Source of the DNA: Streptomyces werraensis
GTDB taxonomy: Bacteria > Actinomycetota > Actinomycetes > Streptomycetales > Streptomycetaceae
Assembly: GCA_014656175.1 (NCBI GenBank)
Contig: BNBX01000003.1
Coordinates: 118,573-182,572, forward strand
Length of the DNA: 64,000 nucleotides
Direction of reading: 5' to 3'
Under the pieces are notes generated by a model, which saw only the letters and a program-made list of their open reading frames with translations, did no database searches and was not told where the DNA came from. Of this stretch, positions 34,882 through 43,342 are shown piece after piece. The position numbers were made by a program, and so were the translations under genes. How positions within the stretch are numbered: the first letter of the stretch is position 1; each line of letters begins with the position of its first letter.

Positions 34882-36665
34882 CGGTAGTGGCCTTCCGGGT
34901 CCATGGTGCGCAGGAGCGCGAGTTCTTCGGTGGTGACGGGCTTTTCGTCGTTCAGGAACGCGCTGACCCCCGTGGATCCGTCGGGGAAGTCCCACCCGGT
35001 GAGGTCGCGGACCGCCGCCTCGGGCCCGTCGGGCAGGTCCGCCTCGGTGCGGCCGCGGCCGGGCACCGGCGGCAGCCAGCTCGTCAGCTCGAACGCGTCG
35101 CCGGCTCCGGTGCGGGTGAAGCGCCCGAACTGGCTGACCACGTCGCGGACCCGCCGGCCCGGACTGGTGAGGTGGGCCAGCCGCGGTACGTAGCGGCGGG
35201 CCGAGGCGACTGCGATCACCACGCAGTCCACGGTCGAGGCGATGTCGTTGGCCCCGCCGGAGCCGGTGATCCAGCGGCCGTCCGGCAGCAGCGTCGTGTT
35301 GATGTTGGCGTCCGGGTCGATCTCCGCCGCCGACAGTACGCCCAGGCAGCGGGGGTTGGCGGCGACCGCGCCGCCCAGCGTCTCCGCGACGCCCGCGAGC
35401 ATCTGCGAGCGCTCGGCGTGACGCTGGCTGAAGAGGAAGACGTCGCCGGGCTCGGGGTCCATCGACTGGAGGCCCAGTTCGGCGGCGACCCGCACCTGGA
35501 CGCCGTCGTCCGCCAGCAGCCGGGCTGCCAGCCACGCCGACATGTGCGAGGTGCCGATCCCGGCGAGCAGCGTGTCGTAGCCGCGCTCCCGGACCAGGTC
35601 GGCGACGGCGCGGGCACCGAGCACGATGAGCTGCTCCTGCTCGGTGGGCGCGGCGGGCGCGTCCGCCGGCGGGGCGGTCTTCTCCGCGACGGCGCTGTCG
35701 CCCGGCGGAGCCGGGAAGAGCAGTCCGGAGCGGCGCCGCCCGCCCAGCTTCTCCAGGTACTCGGCGTGGCCCGACACCCCGCCGACCCACTCCTCGTACC
35801 AGACGGCGGCGGTCTCCGGGGTCTTGCAGGCGCCGACGATGCCGGTGAGGAAGTCGTAGTCGTCCAGGTAGCCGTCGACTCCGGCGAGACGGCCCGTGCG
35901 CAGCGACTGCGGGTGGGCGCCGAGCGGAGCCTCGCACAGGCCGAGGACACGGGCGGCGGGGATCACCACCCGGTCCGGCATCGCCGCGACCACCTCGTCG
36001 TCGACGATCGCCTCCACGGAAGCGAGGACGCCGTCGGTGGCGGCGTACGCGGCCCAGGGGCCCTCGCCCAGCGGGGGGCAGGCCACGATGTTGCCCCGGC
36101 TGTCCGCGAGGACGCCGTGGAAGAGGGCGAAGCGGGGACGCAGCGGGCTGAGCAGGGCGACGGTGCGCTCCGGGTCCTCCGGGTGCGGCACCAGGTGGAG
36201 GCTGCCCTCTTTGCCGTGCCGGAGGTCGGTTTCGGCAAGCCTCGAGCCGGTGGTGGCGAACGGCTGGCCGAGTGCTGCGGCCATCAGCCGCTGGGTGTAG
36301 CTCAGCAGCGACCACATCTCGATCTCGAACGGGCGGCCCTCGGCCAGTTCGCGGTAGAGGCGGTTGGGGCGCGGCGAGGGGTAGGTGTCCCCGACGAAGC
36401 CGGTGATCACCTTGCGCACGGCGCCGGAGAGGGCGAGCGCGTGGGCGCTGGAGTGCACGGCGGTGGTGCTCACGGTCAGGCTGCGGCTGCCGGCGAAGGT
36501 CCGGCAGACCGCGTTGAGCAGGGCGTTGGGCCGCGACATCGTTGCCGCCGCGTGCAGGTGATCGCCCTCACGGACGAAGCGGCGTATCAGGTCGTCGGGG
36601 CCGGCGGCCAGGTAGGGGCCGCTGCGGTGGCCCGTGGCGGCAGGGTGTTCGGACGCTGTGGTCAT
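34878..36665 (-). CDS. Fused alpha-beta CoA-transferase (family I, glutaconate/3-oxoadipate type)
   Basis: A 595-residue single-chain CoA-transferase. The N-terminal half resembles the A subunit (DDLIRRFVREGDHLH, GAVRKVITGFVGDTYPSPRPN, GPWAAYAATDG). After an Ala/Pro linker (about 330-345) the B-like half carries DVQ..AELGLQSMDPEPGD, SAAEIDPDANINTTLLPDGRW and the glycine loop TGSGGANDIAS. Family I enzymes swap CoA between carboxylic acids through a Glu-bound acyl intermediate; the Glu in AELG is a candidate. Making or recycling a dicarboxylic acyl-CoA (for example succinyl- or oxoadipyl-CoA) would suit a CoA-based pathway. Confidence 0.85.
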   Translation of the reverse strand: MTTASEHPAATGHRSGPYLAAGPDDLIRRFVREGDHLHAAATMSRPNALLNAVCRTFAGSRSLTVSTTAVHSSAHALALSGAVRKVITGFVGDTYPSPRPNRLYRELAEGRPFEIEMWSLLSYTQRLMAAALGQPFATTGSRLAETDLRHGKEGSLHLVPHPEDPERTVALLSPLRPRFALFHGVLADSRGNIVACPPLGEGPWAAYAATDGVLASVEAIVDDEVVAAMPDRVVIPAARVLGLCEAPLGAHPQSLRTGRLAGVDGYLDDYDFLTGIVGACKTPETAAVWYEEWVGGVSGHAEYLEKLGGRRRSGLLFPAPPGDSAVAEKTAPPADAPAAPTEQEQLIVLGARAVADLVRERGYDTLLAGIGTSHMSAWLAARLLADDGVQVRVAAELGLQSMDPEPGDVFLFSQRHAERSQMLAGVAETLGGAVAANPRCLGVLSAAEIDPDANINTTLLPDGRWITGSGGANDIASTVDCVVIAVASARRYVPRLAHLTSPGRRVRDVVSQFGRFTRTGAGDAFELTSWLPPVPGRGRTEADLPDGPEAAVRDLTGWDFPDGSTGVSAFLNDEKPVTTEELALLRTMDPEGHYR

Positions 36666-37954
36666 GCGTGCTCCAGGGCCATGACGGAGGTCTGCGAGCC
36701 GAAGGCGAAGGACAGCGAGACCGCCAGGTCGAACTCGGCGTCGCGGGGCCCCTCGGCGACGTGGTCGTGGTCGCACTCGGGGTCCGGCGTGCGGTGGTTG
36801 GCGGTCGGGGCCAGCCGCTGGTGGTGGAGCATCAGCGAGGTGGCGGCGACGTTGATGATTCCGGCCATGCCGAAGGTGTGGCCGTAGATGGGCTTGTTGG
36901 AGCCGTGCGGCGGCAGGTCGGCGTCGTCGCGGTGGGGCAGCAGCCGGCGCAGGGCCCGGCTCTCGGCGAGGTCGTTGTACCGGGTGGCGGTGCCGTGGCC
37001 GCAGACGTACCCCAACTCCTCGGGCTTGCGCCCGGCGTCGTCGAGCACTGCCGCGACGACCGAGGCGGTGACGTCTCCGGTCAGATCCATGCTGGTGGCG
37101 TGGTTGGCCTCGTTGAGCGCGCGGTGGCCCAGGATCCGCGCGTAGATCCGGGCGCCGCGCTCGCGGGCGGAGGACTCGCGCTCCAGGCAGAGCGTCATCG
37201 CGCCTTCGCCCAGGGCGAATCCGCGCCGGTCGCGGTCGTAGGGGCGGACGGCGGAGGCGGGGTCCTCCTCCTCCGGGGAGAGCACCCCGTCCCCGAGGCC
37301 CAGGTAGCAGCGGGCGACTTCCGGGGTGATCGGGAACTCGTGGCCCCCGGCCAGGACCACGTCGGCGCTGCCCGAACGCAGCTCGCGCAGCGCGAGGCCG
37401 ATCGCGTGGTGGCCGCCGACGCAGGCGCTGCTGACCGTGGTGACCAGGCCCTTGGCTCCGACGGCGATGGCGGCCAGCGTGGCCGGGCAGCCGGCGAGAC
37501 CGCGGAACATGGCCGTCGCCTTGCCGGCGTACGGGTCCTGGTCGGGGCCCGCCGTCATGGTCTCGGCCCACCAGGACAGCGGGCCGCGGGAGGAGGACTG
37601 GACGATGCTCAGCCGCTCCGGGGCGACGTCGCCCCGGGCGATCCCGGCGTCCGCGAGCGCGTCGCCGACGGCCGCCATGGTGGCCAGGATGTCGCGGTTG
37701 TACTTGGCGGCGTGCGCCGGATCGAGGTCCGGCAGCCGGACCGCGGTGTCGAACGCACCGAGCTGCGCGGCCGCGTGGACCGGCAGCCCGGCAGCGGCGA
37801 ACGCCGGCTTCTCCAGCCGGCTCACCTGTGGGGTTCCGGTGGAGAGATGCCTCCAGAAGGCATGGACATCAGGGGTGCCGGGCAGCACGCACCCGATGCC
37901 GGTCAGCACGACGGGATCGGAAGGGTCCGGGGAGGGGGCTCGGCTGCTGTCCAT
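36662..37954 (-). CDS. Ketosynthase with complete catalytic triad
   Basis: A 430-residue FabF-type KS, first gene of the operon. Cys178 (TVSSACVGGHH), His320 (YVCGHGTATRYND), Lys354 and His359 (NKPIYGHTFGMAG) are all present, so it should catalyse decarboxylative Claisen condensation. It contrasts with the two downstream KS paralogues that have lost His and Lys. No chain-length-factor partner with a Gln in place of Cys is found. ATG at 37954 lies only about 10 nt beyond the predicted transcription start, so it may be nearly leaderless. Confidence 0.92.
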   Translation of the reverse strand: MDSSRAPSPDPSDPVVLTGIGCVLPGTPDVHAFWRHLSTGTPQVSRLEKPAFAAAGLPVHAAAQLGAFDTAVRLPDLDPAHAAKYNRDILATMAAVGDALADAGIARGDVAPERLSIVQSSSRGPLSWWAETMTAGPDQDPYAGKATAMFRGLAGCPATLAAIAVGAKGLVTTVSSACVGGHHAIGLALRELRSGSADVVLAGGHEFPITPEVARCYLGLGDGVLSPEEEDPASAVRPYDRDRRGFALGEGAMTLCLERESSARERGARIYARILGHRALNEANHATSMDLTGDVTASVVAAVLDDAGRKPEELGYVCGHGTATRYNDLAESRALRRLLPHRDDADLPPHGSNKPIYGHTFGMAGIINVAATSLMLHHQRLAPTANHRTPDPECDHDHVAEGPRDAEFDLAVSLSFAFGSQTSVMALEHA

Positions 37955-37970
37955 GGAGCGAAGCTAACCG

Positions 37971-38000
37971 CTCCTACACGAGCCTCGATATGGCCGTCAA
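37971..38000 (-). promoter_or_regulatory. Predicted promoter of the biosynthetic operon
   Basis: On the minus strand TTGACG (38000-37995), an 18-bp spacer and TAGGAG (37976-37971) resemble the HrdB-type consensus. A second TTGACG (38060-38055) lies further upstream with a poorer -10. Predicted start about 10 nt before the ATG. Confidence 0.55.
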
Positions 38001-38089
38001 GTACTCATGCTCGGGTGGCTCGATGACTCCCGGTACTCGATTTTCCGTCGGATCCGTCAACACCGTGCGGTAGACGCGCCTACGCACGA

Positions 38090-38132
38090 AAGCGGCCCGG
38101 GCGCCTCCGCGAGGGGAGGGGCCGGGCCGCTT
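38090..38132 (-). terminator. Terminator between the ABC operon and the biosynthetic operon
   Basis: An 11-bp stem AAGCGGCCCGG / CCGGGCCGCTT (38090-38100, 38122-38132) with an internal shorter stem (CCTCC/GGAGG). It insulates the KS operon from transcription coming from the ABC genes on the same strand. Confidence 0.7.
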
Positions 38133-38154
38133 CTGGCGCGCGAGGGCGTGCAGC

Positions 38155-38961
38155 TCAGGCGTTCTTGACGTCCCGTCGGCCGACCGCGTGCGTACCGGCG
38201 GCGACGACCAGGACCGAGAGGACCAGCAGCAGCGCGGCCCCGCCCCACGGAACGCCGTTGACCAGCGGGTCGCTGCCCAGCGCCCACTCCCACGGGGAGA
38301 TGTTCGACAGCGGCTCGAGAGCTTCGGACATCGGCGCGATGGCGTGCAGCAGATAGCCGACGACCAGCACACCGGCCGCCACACCCAGCGCGGGACCGCG
38401 TCCGAAACCGAATCCGACGACGGCGTAGGCGACCCCGGCGTGCAGCACGGCCAGCAGGCCGACCGTCAGCGTCACGGCGGCGACCCCGCCCCCGGAGACG
38501 TCCATGTCGAAGGCGACGACCGAGCCGTAGACCGACAGCCAGACCAGGAGACTGGTGACGGCCAGGCCGAAGGCCACGCAGAGGAAGCGCACCAGGAAGA
38601 CCGTGCGGCGGGCCACCGGCAGCGCCAGCAGCAGTTCGAGCCGCCCGGCCTCCTCGTCGCCGCCGGTCAGGGCGGCGGTCGCGGTCACGGCCATCAGGCC
38701 GAGGAGCAGCGGCAGCAGGACCGCGTACAGGTTGCCCTTGAGGTAGCCGCTGGCGCTGCTGATCTGGTCGATCCCGAAGGCCGTGGCCACCTCCGGCGAG
38801 ACGCCGGAGGCGAAGTCCTCCAGCGCGCCGGACTTCTCCATCGAGGGCCAGGCCCCGGCGACGGAGAGCGCGAGCAGGACCAGCGCGGCCGACCAGGCGA
38901 TCAGGGTGCGTTTCTGGATCTGTACTCCGCGCCGGAAGATCTCCGAGCTGGGCGACGACAT
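38155..38961 (-). CDS. ABC-2 type exporter permease
   Basis: A 268-residue membrane protein with six predicted helices, starting with LIAWSAALVLLALSVAGAW; between helices 2 and 3 it has GGDEEAGRLELLLALPVARRTVF, the coupling segment typical of ABC-2/DrrB-like permeases (tetronasin-type exporters look alike). It pairs with the ATPase gene 69 bp upstream. Position at the head of the cluster suggests export of, or self-resistance to, the product; macrotetrolides are ionophores, so efflux would be useful (inference). Confidence 0.88.
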   Translation of the reverse strand: MSSPSSEIFRRGVQIQKRTLIAWSAALVLLALSVAGAWPSMEKSGALEDFASGVSPEVATAFGIDQISSASGYLKGNLYAVLLPLLLGLMAVTATAALTGGDEEAGRLELLLALPVARRTVFLVRFLCVAFGLAVTSLLVWLSVYGSVVAFDMDVSGGGVAAVTLTVGLLAVLHAGVAYAVVGFGFGRGPALGVAAGVLVVGYLLHAIAPMSEALEPLSNISPWEWALGSDPLVNGVPWGGAALLLVLSVLVVAAGTHAVGRRDVKNA

Positions 38962-39030
38962 GTGTTTCCCTTCCGGCCGGCCCGGGGGAGCGGCCTTGAT
39001 GACTGAGACCCGTGGCGATGGTTGCGGCGG

Positions 39031-39987
39031 CTACCGCACGGGGGCGGAGCCCGGGGACGGCTCGTCGGCGGCGGTGCCCCGGCTGCCCGGCACGTCGCTC
39101 TGGTAATACTCGAGGAACGCCTCCTCCAGGTCCGGTTCGGGCGCCGTGAGCGTGGTGATCCGGTGCCCCGCCAGGAGCTTCAGGAGCGGGTCGGGCGATC
39201 CGGTCCAGGCCAGGCTGACCTCCTGGCCCTCGGGCCTGCGCCGTTCCACGTCCGACGCCCCGTCCAGGGAGGCCAGCGCGGCGAGCGGGATGTCCTCGTC
39301 CTCCGCGAAGGTGATGTGGAAGCGCTGCGCGGCCCGGCGGCGCAGCTCGTGCGTCGGGCCGGAGGCGGCGAGTCTGCCGCCCTGGAGCACCGCGACCTGG
39401 TCCGCGACCCGCTCGACCTCGGAGAGGATGTGCGAGGAGAGCAGCACGCTCTGCCCGTTGTCCCGGGCCTCCTCGACCGTGCCGAGGAACACCTGCTGCA
39501 TCAACGGGTCGAGCCCGTTGGTCGGTTCGTCCAGGACCAGCAGTTCCGGCCTGGCCATGAAGGCGCCCACCAGGCCGACCTTGCGGCGATTGCCCGTGGA
39601 GAGTCCCCGTACCTTCCGTGACGGGTCGATGCCGAACCGCTGGACCAGCTCGTCCCGGTAGGCGGTGTCGGTCAGCCCCCGAAGCCGCCCCCAGGACGCC
39701 AGGGTCTGCCCGATGGTCAGCCGCTCGTCCAGCCGCAGTTCGCCGGGCAGGTAGCCGATACGCCCCCGGACCTCGGGCCGGACCGGGTCCTGGCCGAGGA
39801 CCCGGACCGCGCCGGACGTGGGCCGGGACAGGCCCATGAGCATGCGGATCGTGGTGCTCTTGCCGGCTCCGTTGGGGCCCAGATATCCGTACACCACGCC
39901 CTGGGGGACGGTCAGGTTCAGCCGGCTCAGCGCGGTGAAGTCACCGAACTTCTTGGTGACGTCGGTACATTCGATGAGAGGGGTCAC
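39031..39987 (-). CDS. ABC exporter ATP-binding protein (DrrA-like)
   Basis: A 318-residue ATPase. Walker A YLGPNGAGKSTTIRML, signature LSTGNRRKVGLVGAF (variant of LSGGQ), Walker B LLVLDEPTNGLD and the switch His in LLSSHILSEV are present; about 100 C-terminal residues are the extra domain of DrrA-type drug exporters. The GTG at 39987 (VTPLIECTDVTK) is preferred over an in-frame upstream start at 40029 because GAGGAG lies 12 nt before it. Controlled presumably through the palindrome at 40107-40124. Confidence 0.9.
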   Translation of the reverse strand: MTPLIECTDVTKKFGDFTALSRLNLTVPQGVVYGYLGPNGAGKSTTIRMLMGLSRPTSGAVRVLGQDPVRPEVRGRIGYLPGELRLDERLTIGQTLASWGRLRGLTDTAYRDELVQRFGIDPSRKVRGLSTGNRRKVGLVGAFMARPELLVLDEPTNGLDPLMQQVFLGTVEEARDNGQSVLLSSHILSEVERVADQVAVLQGGRLAASGPTHELRRRAAQRFHITFAEDEDIPLAALASLDGASDVERRRPEGQEVSLAWTGSPDPLLKLLAGHRITTLTAPEPDLEEAFLEYYQSDVPGSRGTAADEPSPGSAPVR

Positions 39988-40106
39988 GTCTCTTTGCTCT
40001 CCTCTTGCGCCCACGGCTCGTGCGTCCACGGCCGGCCGGTGTGGCGGGCGTCGGGGGTGGAGGGTGGGGGGTCGGCATCTGCCGTACGGCAGGACACGTA
40101 CGACAC

Positions 40107-40124
40107 ATTCAGTATTTACTGAAT
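40107..40124. promoter_or_regulatory. 18-bp TetR-type palindromic operator
   Basis: ATTCAGTA-TT-TACTGAAT is a perfect palindrome 120 bp upstream of the ABC ATPase start, in a locally A+T-rich patch. The form (TTCAGTA..TACTGAA) is typical of TetR-family operators in front of ABC exporter genes. The window has no intact TetR gene, so the regulator is encoded elsewhere. Confidence 0.75.
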
Positions 40125-40208
40125 TTGATCAACAGGCTATCGGGGCGGCTCACGTGCTGCAACGAAGCACCTGGCCCCGTGGCTCGAAACGTTCAGGCCG
40201 CGGCGGCG

Positions 40209-41000
40209 TCAGGAGCGGTGGTCCGAGGGCGGGGAGGGCTCCCGGTTCGCGGCGGCAGCCGCCTGCCACCAGTAGCCGTTCTCCACTCCGAGCGCCGCCG
40301 TGCGGTCCAGGTGCCCGGAGTCCCGCAACAGCCGGACTCCTGCCCGCAGGAGTGCAGGATCACCGGCGGCCACCGACGCCGCCAGCGCCTGTGCCTCGGC
40401 GAGCGCGTCGCCGTCGGGAACGGTGCGCTCCACCGCGCCCAGCCGGGCGAGTTCGTCCGCCCGCAGGCGCTCGCCGGGGATCAGCAGCATCCGGGCGGCC
40501 ACTCCGCGTCCGGCCCGGCGCAGCAGCGAGTGGACCGCGCCGCCGCCGGGGACCGCGCCCACCCCCAGCTCCGGAAGGCCGAACAGCGCACCCTCGCCGG
40601 CCACCACCAGATCGCAGGCCAGGGCGAGTTCGAGGCCGCCCCCGAGGGCGTACCCCTCGACGGCGGCGATCACGGGGAAGGGAGCCTCGTGCAACGCCGC
40701 GAACACCGTGCGGAAGTGGGCCCGTCGCACCGCGCGGCGCGACAGGTCGTGCCAGTCGGGTTCACCGGTGTCGGCGCCGCTGGAAAAGGTCCCACCGGCC
40801 CCCGTGAGCACCAGCGCACCGGGTACCGTCCCTTGTCGGCCCGTCAAGTCGCTTAACTTGACTGCCAGTTGCGCCAACATCGCGGTGGACATCGCATTGC
40901 GGCGGTGCGGTCGGCGGAGCGTCAGGGTGACCACCCGCCCGCTCCGCTCGACGAGCAGGGGGTCCTGCTCCGCTGCGGGCGCCGTCTCGGACAGGGTCAT
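40209..41000 (-). CDS. Enoyl-CoA hydratase/isomerase with a TTA codon
   Basis: A 263-residue crotonase with both catalytic Glu residues likely present (GYALGGGLELALACD and FGLPELGVGAVPGGGA) and oxyanion segments TFSSGADTGEPD and ALGGG. Leu49 is encoded by TTA (40856-40854), implying translation depends on the bldA tRNA. Coupled by ATGA to the LuxR regulator upstream. Unlike the crotonase at the other end of the cluster it looks fully catalytic, so it may do an ordinary hydration/dehydration. Confidence 0.88.
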   Translation of the reverse strand: MTLSETAPAAEQDPLLVERSGRVVTLTLRRPHRRNAMSTAMLAQLAVKLSDLTGRQGTVPGALVLTGAGGTFSSGADTGEPDWHDLSRRAVRRAHFRTVFAALHEAPFPVIAAVEGYALGGGLELALACDLVVAGEGALFGLPELGVGAVPGGGAVHSLLRRAGRGVAARMLLIPGERLRADELARLGAVERTVPDGDALAEAQALAASVAAGDPALLRAGVRLLRDSGHLDRTAALGVENGYWWQAAAAANREPSPPSDHRS

Positions 41001-41611
41001 CCGCAGGGCCTCAGCATCCTGAACAGCTCCTTGCGCCCGGACACGCCCACCTTGTGGAAGACCCGGCTCGCGTAGTTCTTGACGGTCTGCTGGGTGAGGC
41101 ACAGCTCCTGGGCGATCTCCTCGTTGGAGCGGCGGCGCAGTAAGAGGCCGAGGATCTCCTCCTCGCGTCCGCTCAGCTTCCATGTGCCCCACACGCCGGT
41201 GTCCGGGGCCGGCTGCGGGGGTTCGTCGGCGCCCAGATGCCAGAAGCTGCGCCCGCTCAGCACATCGTGCAGTCCCTTGACGATGGACTCGGGCGGGCAC
41301 GACTCGTGCACGAACCCCGCGGCCCCGCCCCTGATGCACTCCACCACGCTGCGGGGTGCGTTGTCCCTGCTGTAGAGGATGACCCGGGTTCCGCTCCAGT
41401 AGGACCGGTTGCCACGGACCTCCGGCCACTGCTCGTACTCCACGAGCGCCACGTCGGGCCGGCCGCCGGGGAGGGTGTCGACAGCGGTCGGGTGGGGACA
41501 GCCGCCCAGCACGGTGACGTTCGGATCGCCCCGGAACAGGTCGAGGATCGCCTTGCGTATCAAAGGTGACGAGTGCAGGACGATCAGCCCGCGTCCGCCC
41601 GTCTCGGCCAT
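40997..41611 (-). CDS. LuxR-type response regulator, atypical receiver, TTA codon
   Basis: A 204-residue NarL/LuxR-type protein. The C-terminal helix-turn-helix is canonical (WKLSGREEEILGLLLRRRSNEEIAQELCLTQQTVKNYASRVFHKVGV). The receiver is degenerate: the start GLIVLHSSPLIRKAI lacks the acidic pair and the strand expected to hold the phospho-Asp reads VALVEYEQW. Phosphorylation-independent control by ligand is therefore possible. One Leu in the HTH region (GLLLRR, 41143-41141) is a TTA codon, so the gene should need bldA tRNA. ATG at 41611 with GAGGGG upstream; an earlier in-frame ATG at 41665 is less likely. Probably the pathway activator. Confidence 0.85.
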   Translation of the reverse strand: MAETGGRGLIVLHSSPLIRKAILDLFRGDPNVTVLGGCPHPTAVDTLPGGRPDVALVEYEQWPEVRGNRSYWSGTRVILYSRDNAPRSVVECIRGGAAGFVHESCPPESIVKGLHDVLSGRSFWHLGADEPPQPAPDTGVWGTWKLSGREEEILGLLLRRRSNEEIAQELCLTQQTVKNYASRVFHKVGVSGRKELFRMLRPCG

Positions 41612-42759
41612 ACCAGAACCCCTCGTACTCCAACGGCGCCGGTCGGGCGCCCTGTCGTTCGGCATATTGTGAATGTGATGAACCGCACTGGCGGGATGAT
41701 GCCCACCCCGCCGATGGCAAGGCCGCGCCGGTGCGGTGCCGGAGCGGCGTGGAAGCGGAGCCGGTGAGGCTCGCGGGCGCGCGATGTATTGTCGCGGGGG
41801 ATACTGCCGGGTAATCAGGCGGGAAGAAATTCCGGGCCGGCAGTTATTACTGGCGCGTAGACAGTCTGCGTGTGAATGGGAATCCCTGTGCAGGACGCTT
41901 CCGCACCGTGCTCGGTTCCACCCTCATGGACCTTTGATTCCAGTTTTCGGTGCGGATGTTAAGGCTCTGTGACATCCTCGGGAACAGTGGACCGGCGTGT
42001 GTACGCGGGCGGTGCGGCAGGCGCAACCTGCCCGGATGGCGGTGGTCCGGCATGACGACCCGCCTTGTCACGCGGGTAAAGCCTAACCCCGGAGGGTTAT
42101 TTGGCTGAGGCACGACTTCCCCCTGATGGCGCATTGCAACGCGGTGGTCGCTGAAGGCCGCACGGGGCGAACCGCTGCGAGAGTTCGGGCCCCGAATCCG
42201 GGCCAATAGTAACCTCCGGAGCCTCCACTGTCACGCAGCGGATTATTGCCCGGCAGTCAAGAATGCCCGCCGCGATTTGACGCATCCTTTGTTCGACGTC
42301 GCACTTTCCGCGTGTTGTCGGTTATGAAGAGACATTACTGGCATGTCCGCTTTTGCTGGCGAGGTGCGGACGGGCGCTCGTGGGCTCGGCGGTCGAGGCT
42401 TGTCTGTGGCCCTGTGACGCTGTGACCCTGTGGTCCTGCGGTTCGGCCAGACCAAGGAGGTGCCTGCGGGACGAACCGGTGCAGGGCCGGCCGCTGTTCG
42501 TGGTTATGTGATGGGCCTCTCTGCGCGGTGCGTCGGTCTGTGAGCAGAAACGCTAGTCCCCGCGCGGGCCAGGTGACGTTGCGCGGACGCCGCCGTCGCC
42601 GTTCTGTGAAGCGACCGAGACATGGGTCGGGTGGGGATCGGTGCCCGCGACCAGCGGGACCCACCCGCCCCGCGACACCACCGCCTTCGGCACCGCGGGG
42701 GGACAGGAACGCGACTACCGCCGGTTGCCCTGCGACGCGCTGCTCGCCCGGCACACCGG
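41612..42759. other. Gene-poor, lower-G+C edge of the cluster
   Basis: No credible coding sequence seen in about 1.1 kb. The part 41640-42350 is clearly more A+T-rich than its surroundings (for example GGCATATTGTGAATGTGATG and TTGGCTGAGG areas). Open frames present have no RBS, irregular codon use and no family resemblance. It may hold the promoter of the LuxR gene (first about 150 bp) and decayed DNA beyond. Confidence 0.5.
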
Positions 42760-42989
42760 CCTCGGGCTCGACGCCGACCTCGCCCGTGGGAGTTGGTGCC
42801 CTTTTGGCGATCCGCGGGGACGGGCCGCGGCACTTCTCCCTGTTCCTGATCAACCACACGGAGGAGACTGTGACCGTGCCCGTCGCCGGCGAGGCCCTCG
42901 CCCGGGCCGAACTCACGGGCGGCCGCGACGTGGTGCCGCCCGGGCCGGTAGTCGTCGTCCGCGAGGACCACGCGCCCGTCCCCGCCTGA
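42760..42989 (+). pseudogene. Remnant of a GH42 beta-galactosidase C-terminus
   Basis: The frame ending at 42989 reads GALLAIRGDGPRHFSLFLINHTEETVTVPV and later ELTGGRDVVPPGPVVVVRED. This resembles the C-terminal beta-sandwich of GH42 beta-galactosidases (FLxxNH, then LLTG..V..L.P..VVVLRE). No start or barrel domain precedes it; the upstream sequence is not in a GH42-like frame. A truncated relic. Confidence 0.5.
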
Positions 42990-43079
42990 TCCGCGTGCGA
43001 GACTCCGGATGAGGTGCGGCCACGTGACCGCCGCCCCCGCCGGCCCGGTGCCCCGTCCTCCGCCGGCACGTCAGGCCGG

Positions 43080-43326
43080 GTGAGGCTGGACGAGGCCGGC
43101 GACACTGTGCTGCTGCGCACGGCTCGCAGCGCCTACGTTTTCCGGGTATCGCGCCGCTGGCACCGTACGGCATGTCCACTGGGGTGCCGCGCTGCCCCTC
43201 GCCGACGCGGCCGCGCTGCCACTGCGGAGCGACCACGACAACAGCTTCGCCGGCCGCTGGGACGGCACCGAGGAGTACCCGGCCGACAGTGGCCCCCGCT
43301 TCGGCACGCCCGCCTGGTGGCCGGTA
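43080..43326 (+). pseudogene. Remnant of a GH36 alpha-galactosidase N-terminus, frameshifted
   Basis: It starts with a GTG (VRLDEAGDTVLLRTARSAYVF) and, after a shift of frame near 43145, continues as GTVRHVHWGAALPLADAAAL and GRWDGTEEYPADSGPRFGTPAW. This is the beginning of GH36-type alpha-galactosidases (HWG.PL, then EYP..GG.RF). About 80 residues remain before the sequence joins a transposase remnant. Together with the GH42 relic it suggests a lost galactoside-use operon. Confidence 0.55.
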
Positions 43327-43342
43327 GGACCGGAGAAACGGA

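Noticed and set aside
41736..42206. Open frames on both strands in the low-G+C cluster edge
   Set aside because: No Shine-Dalgarno, irregular third-position composition and no family resemblance.
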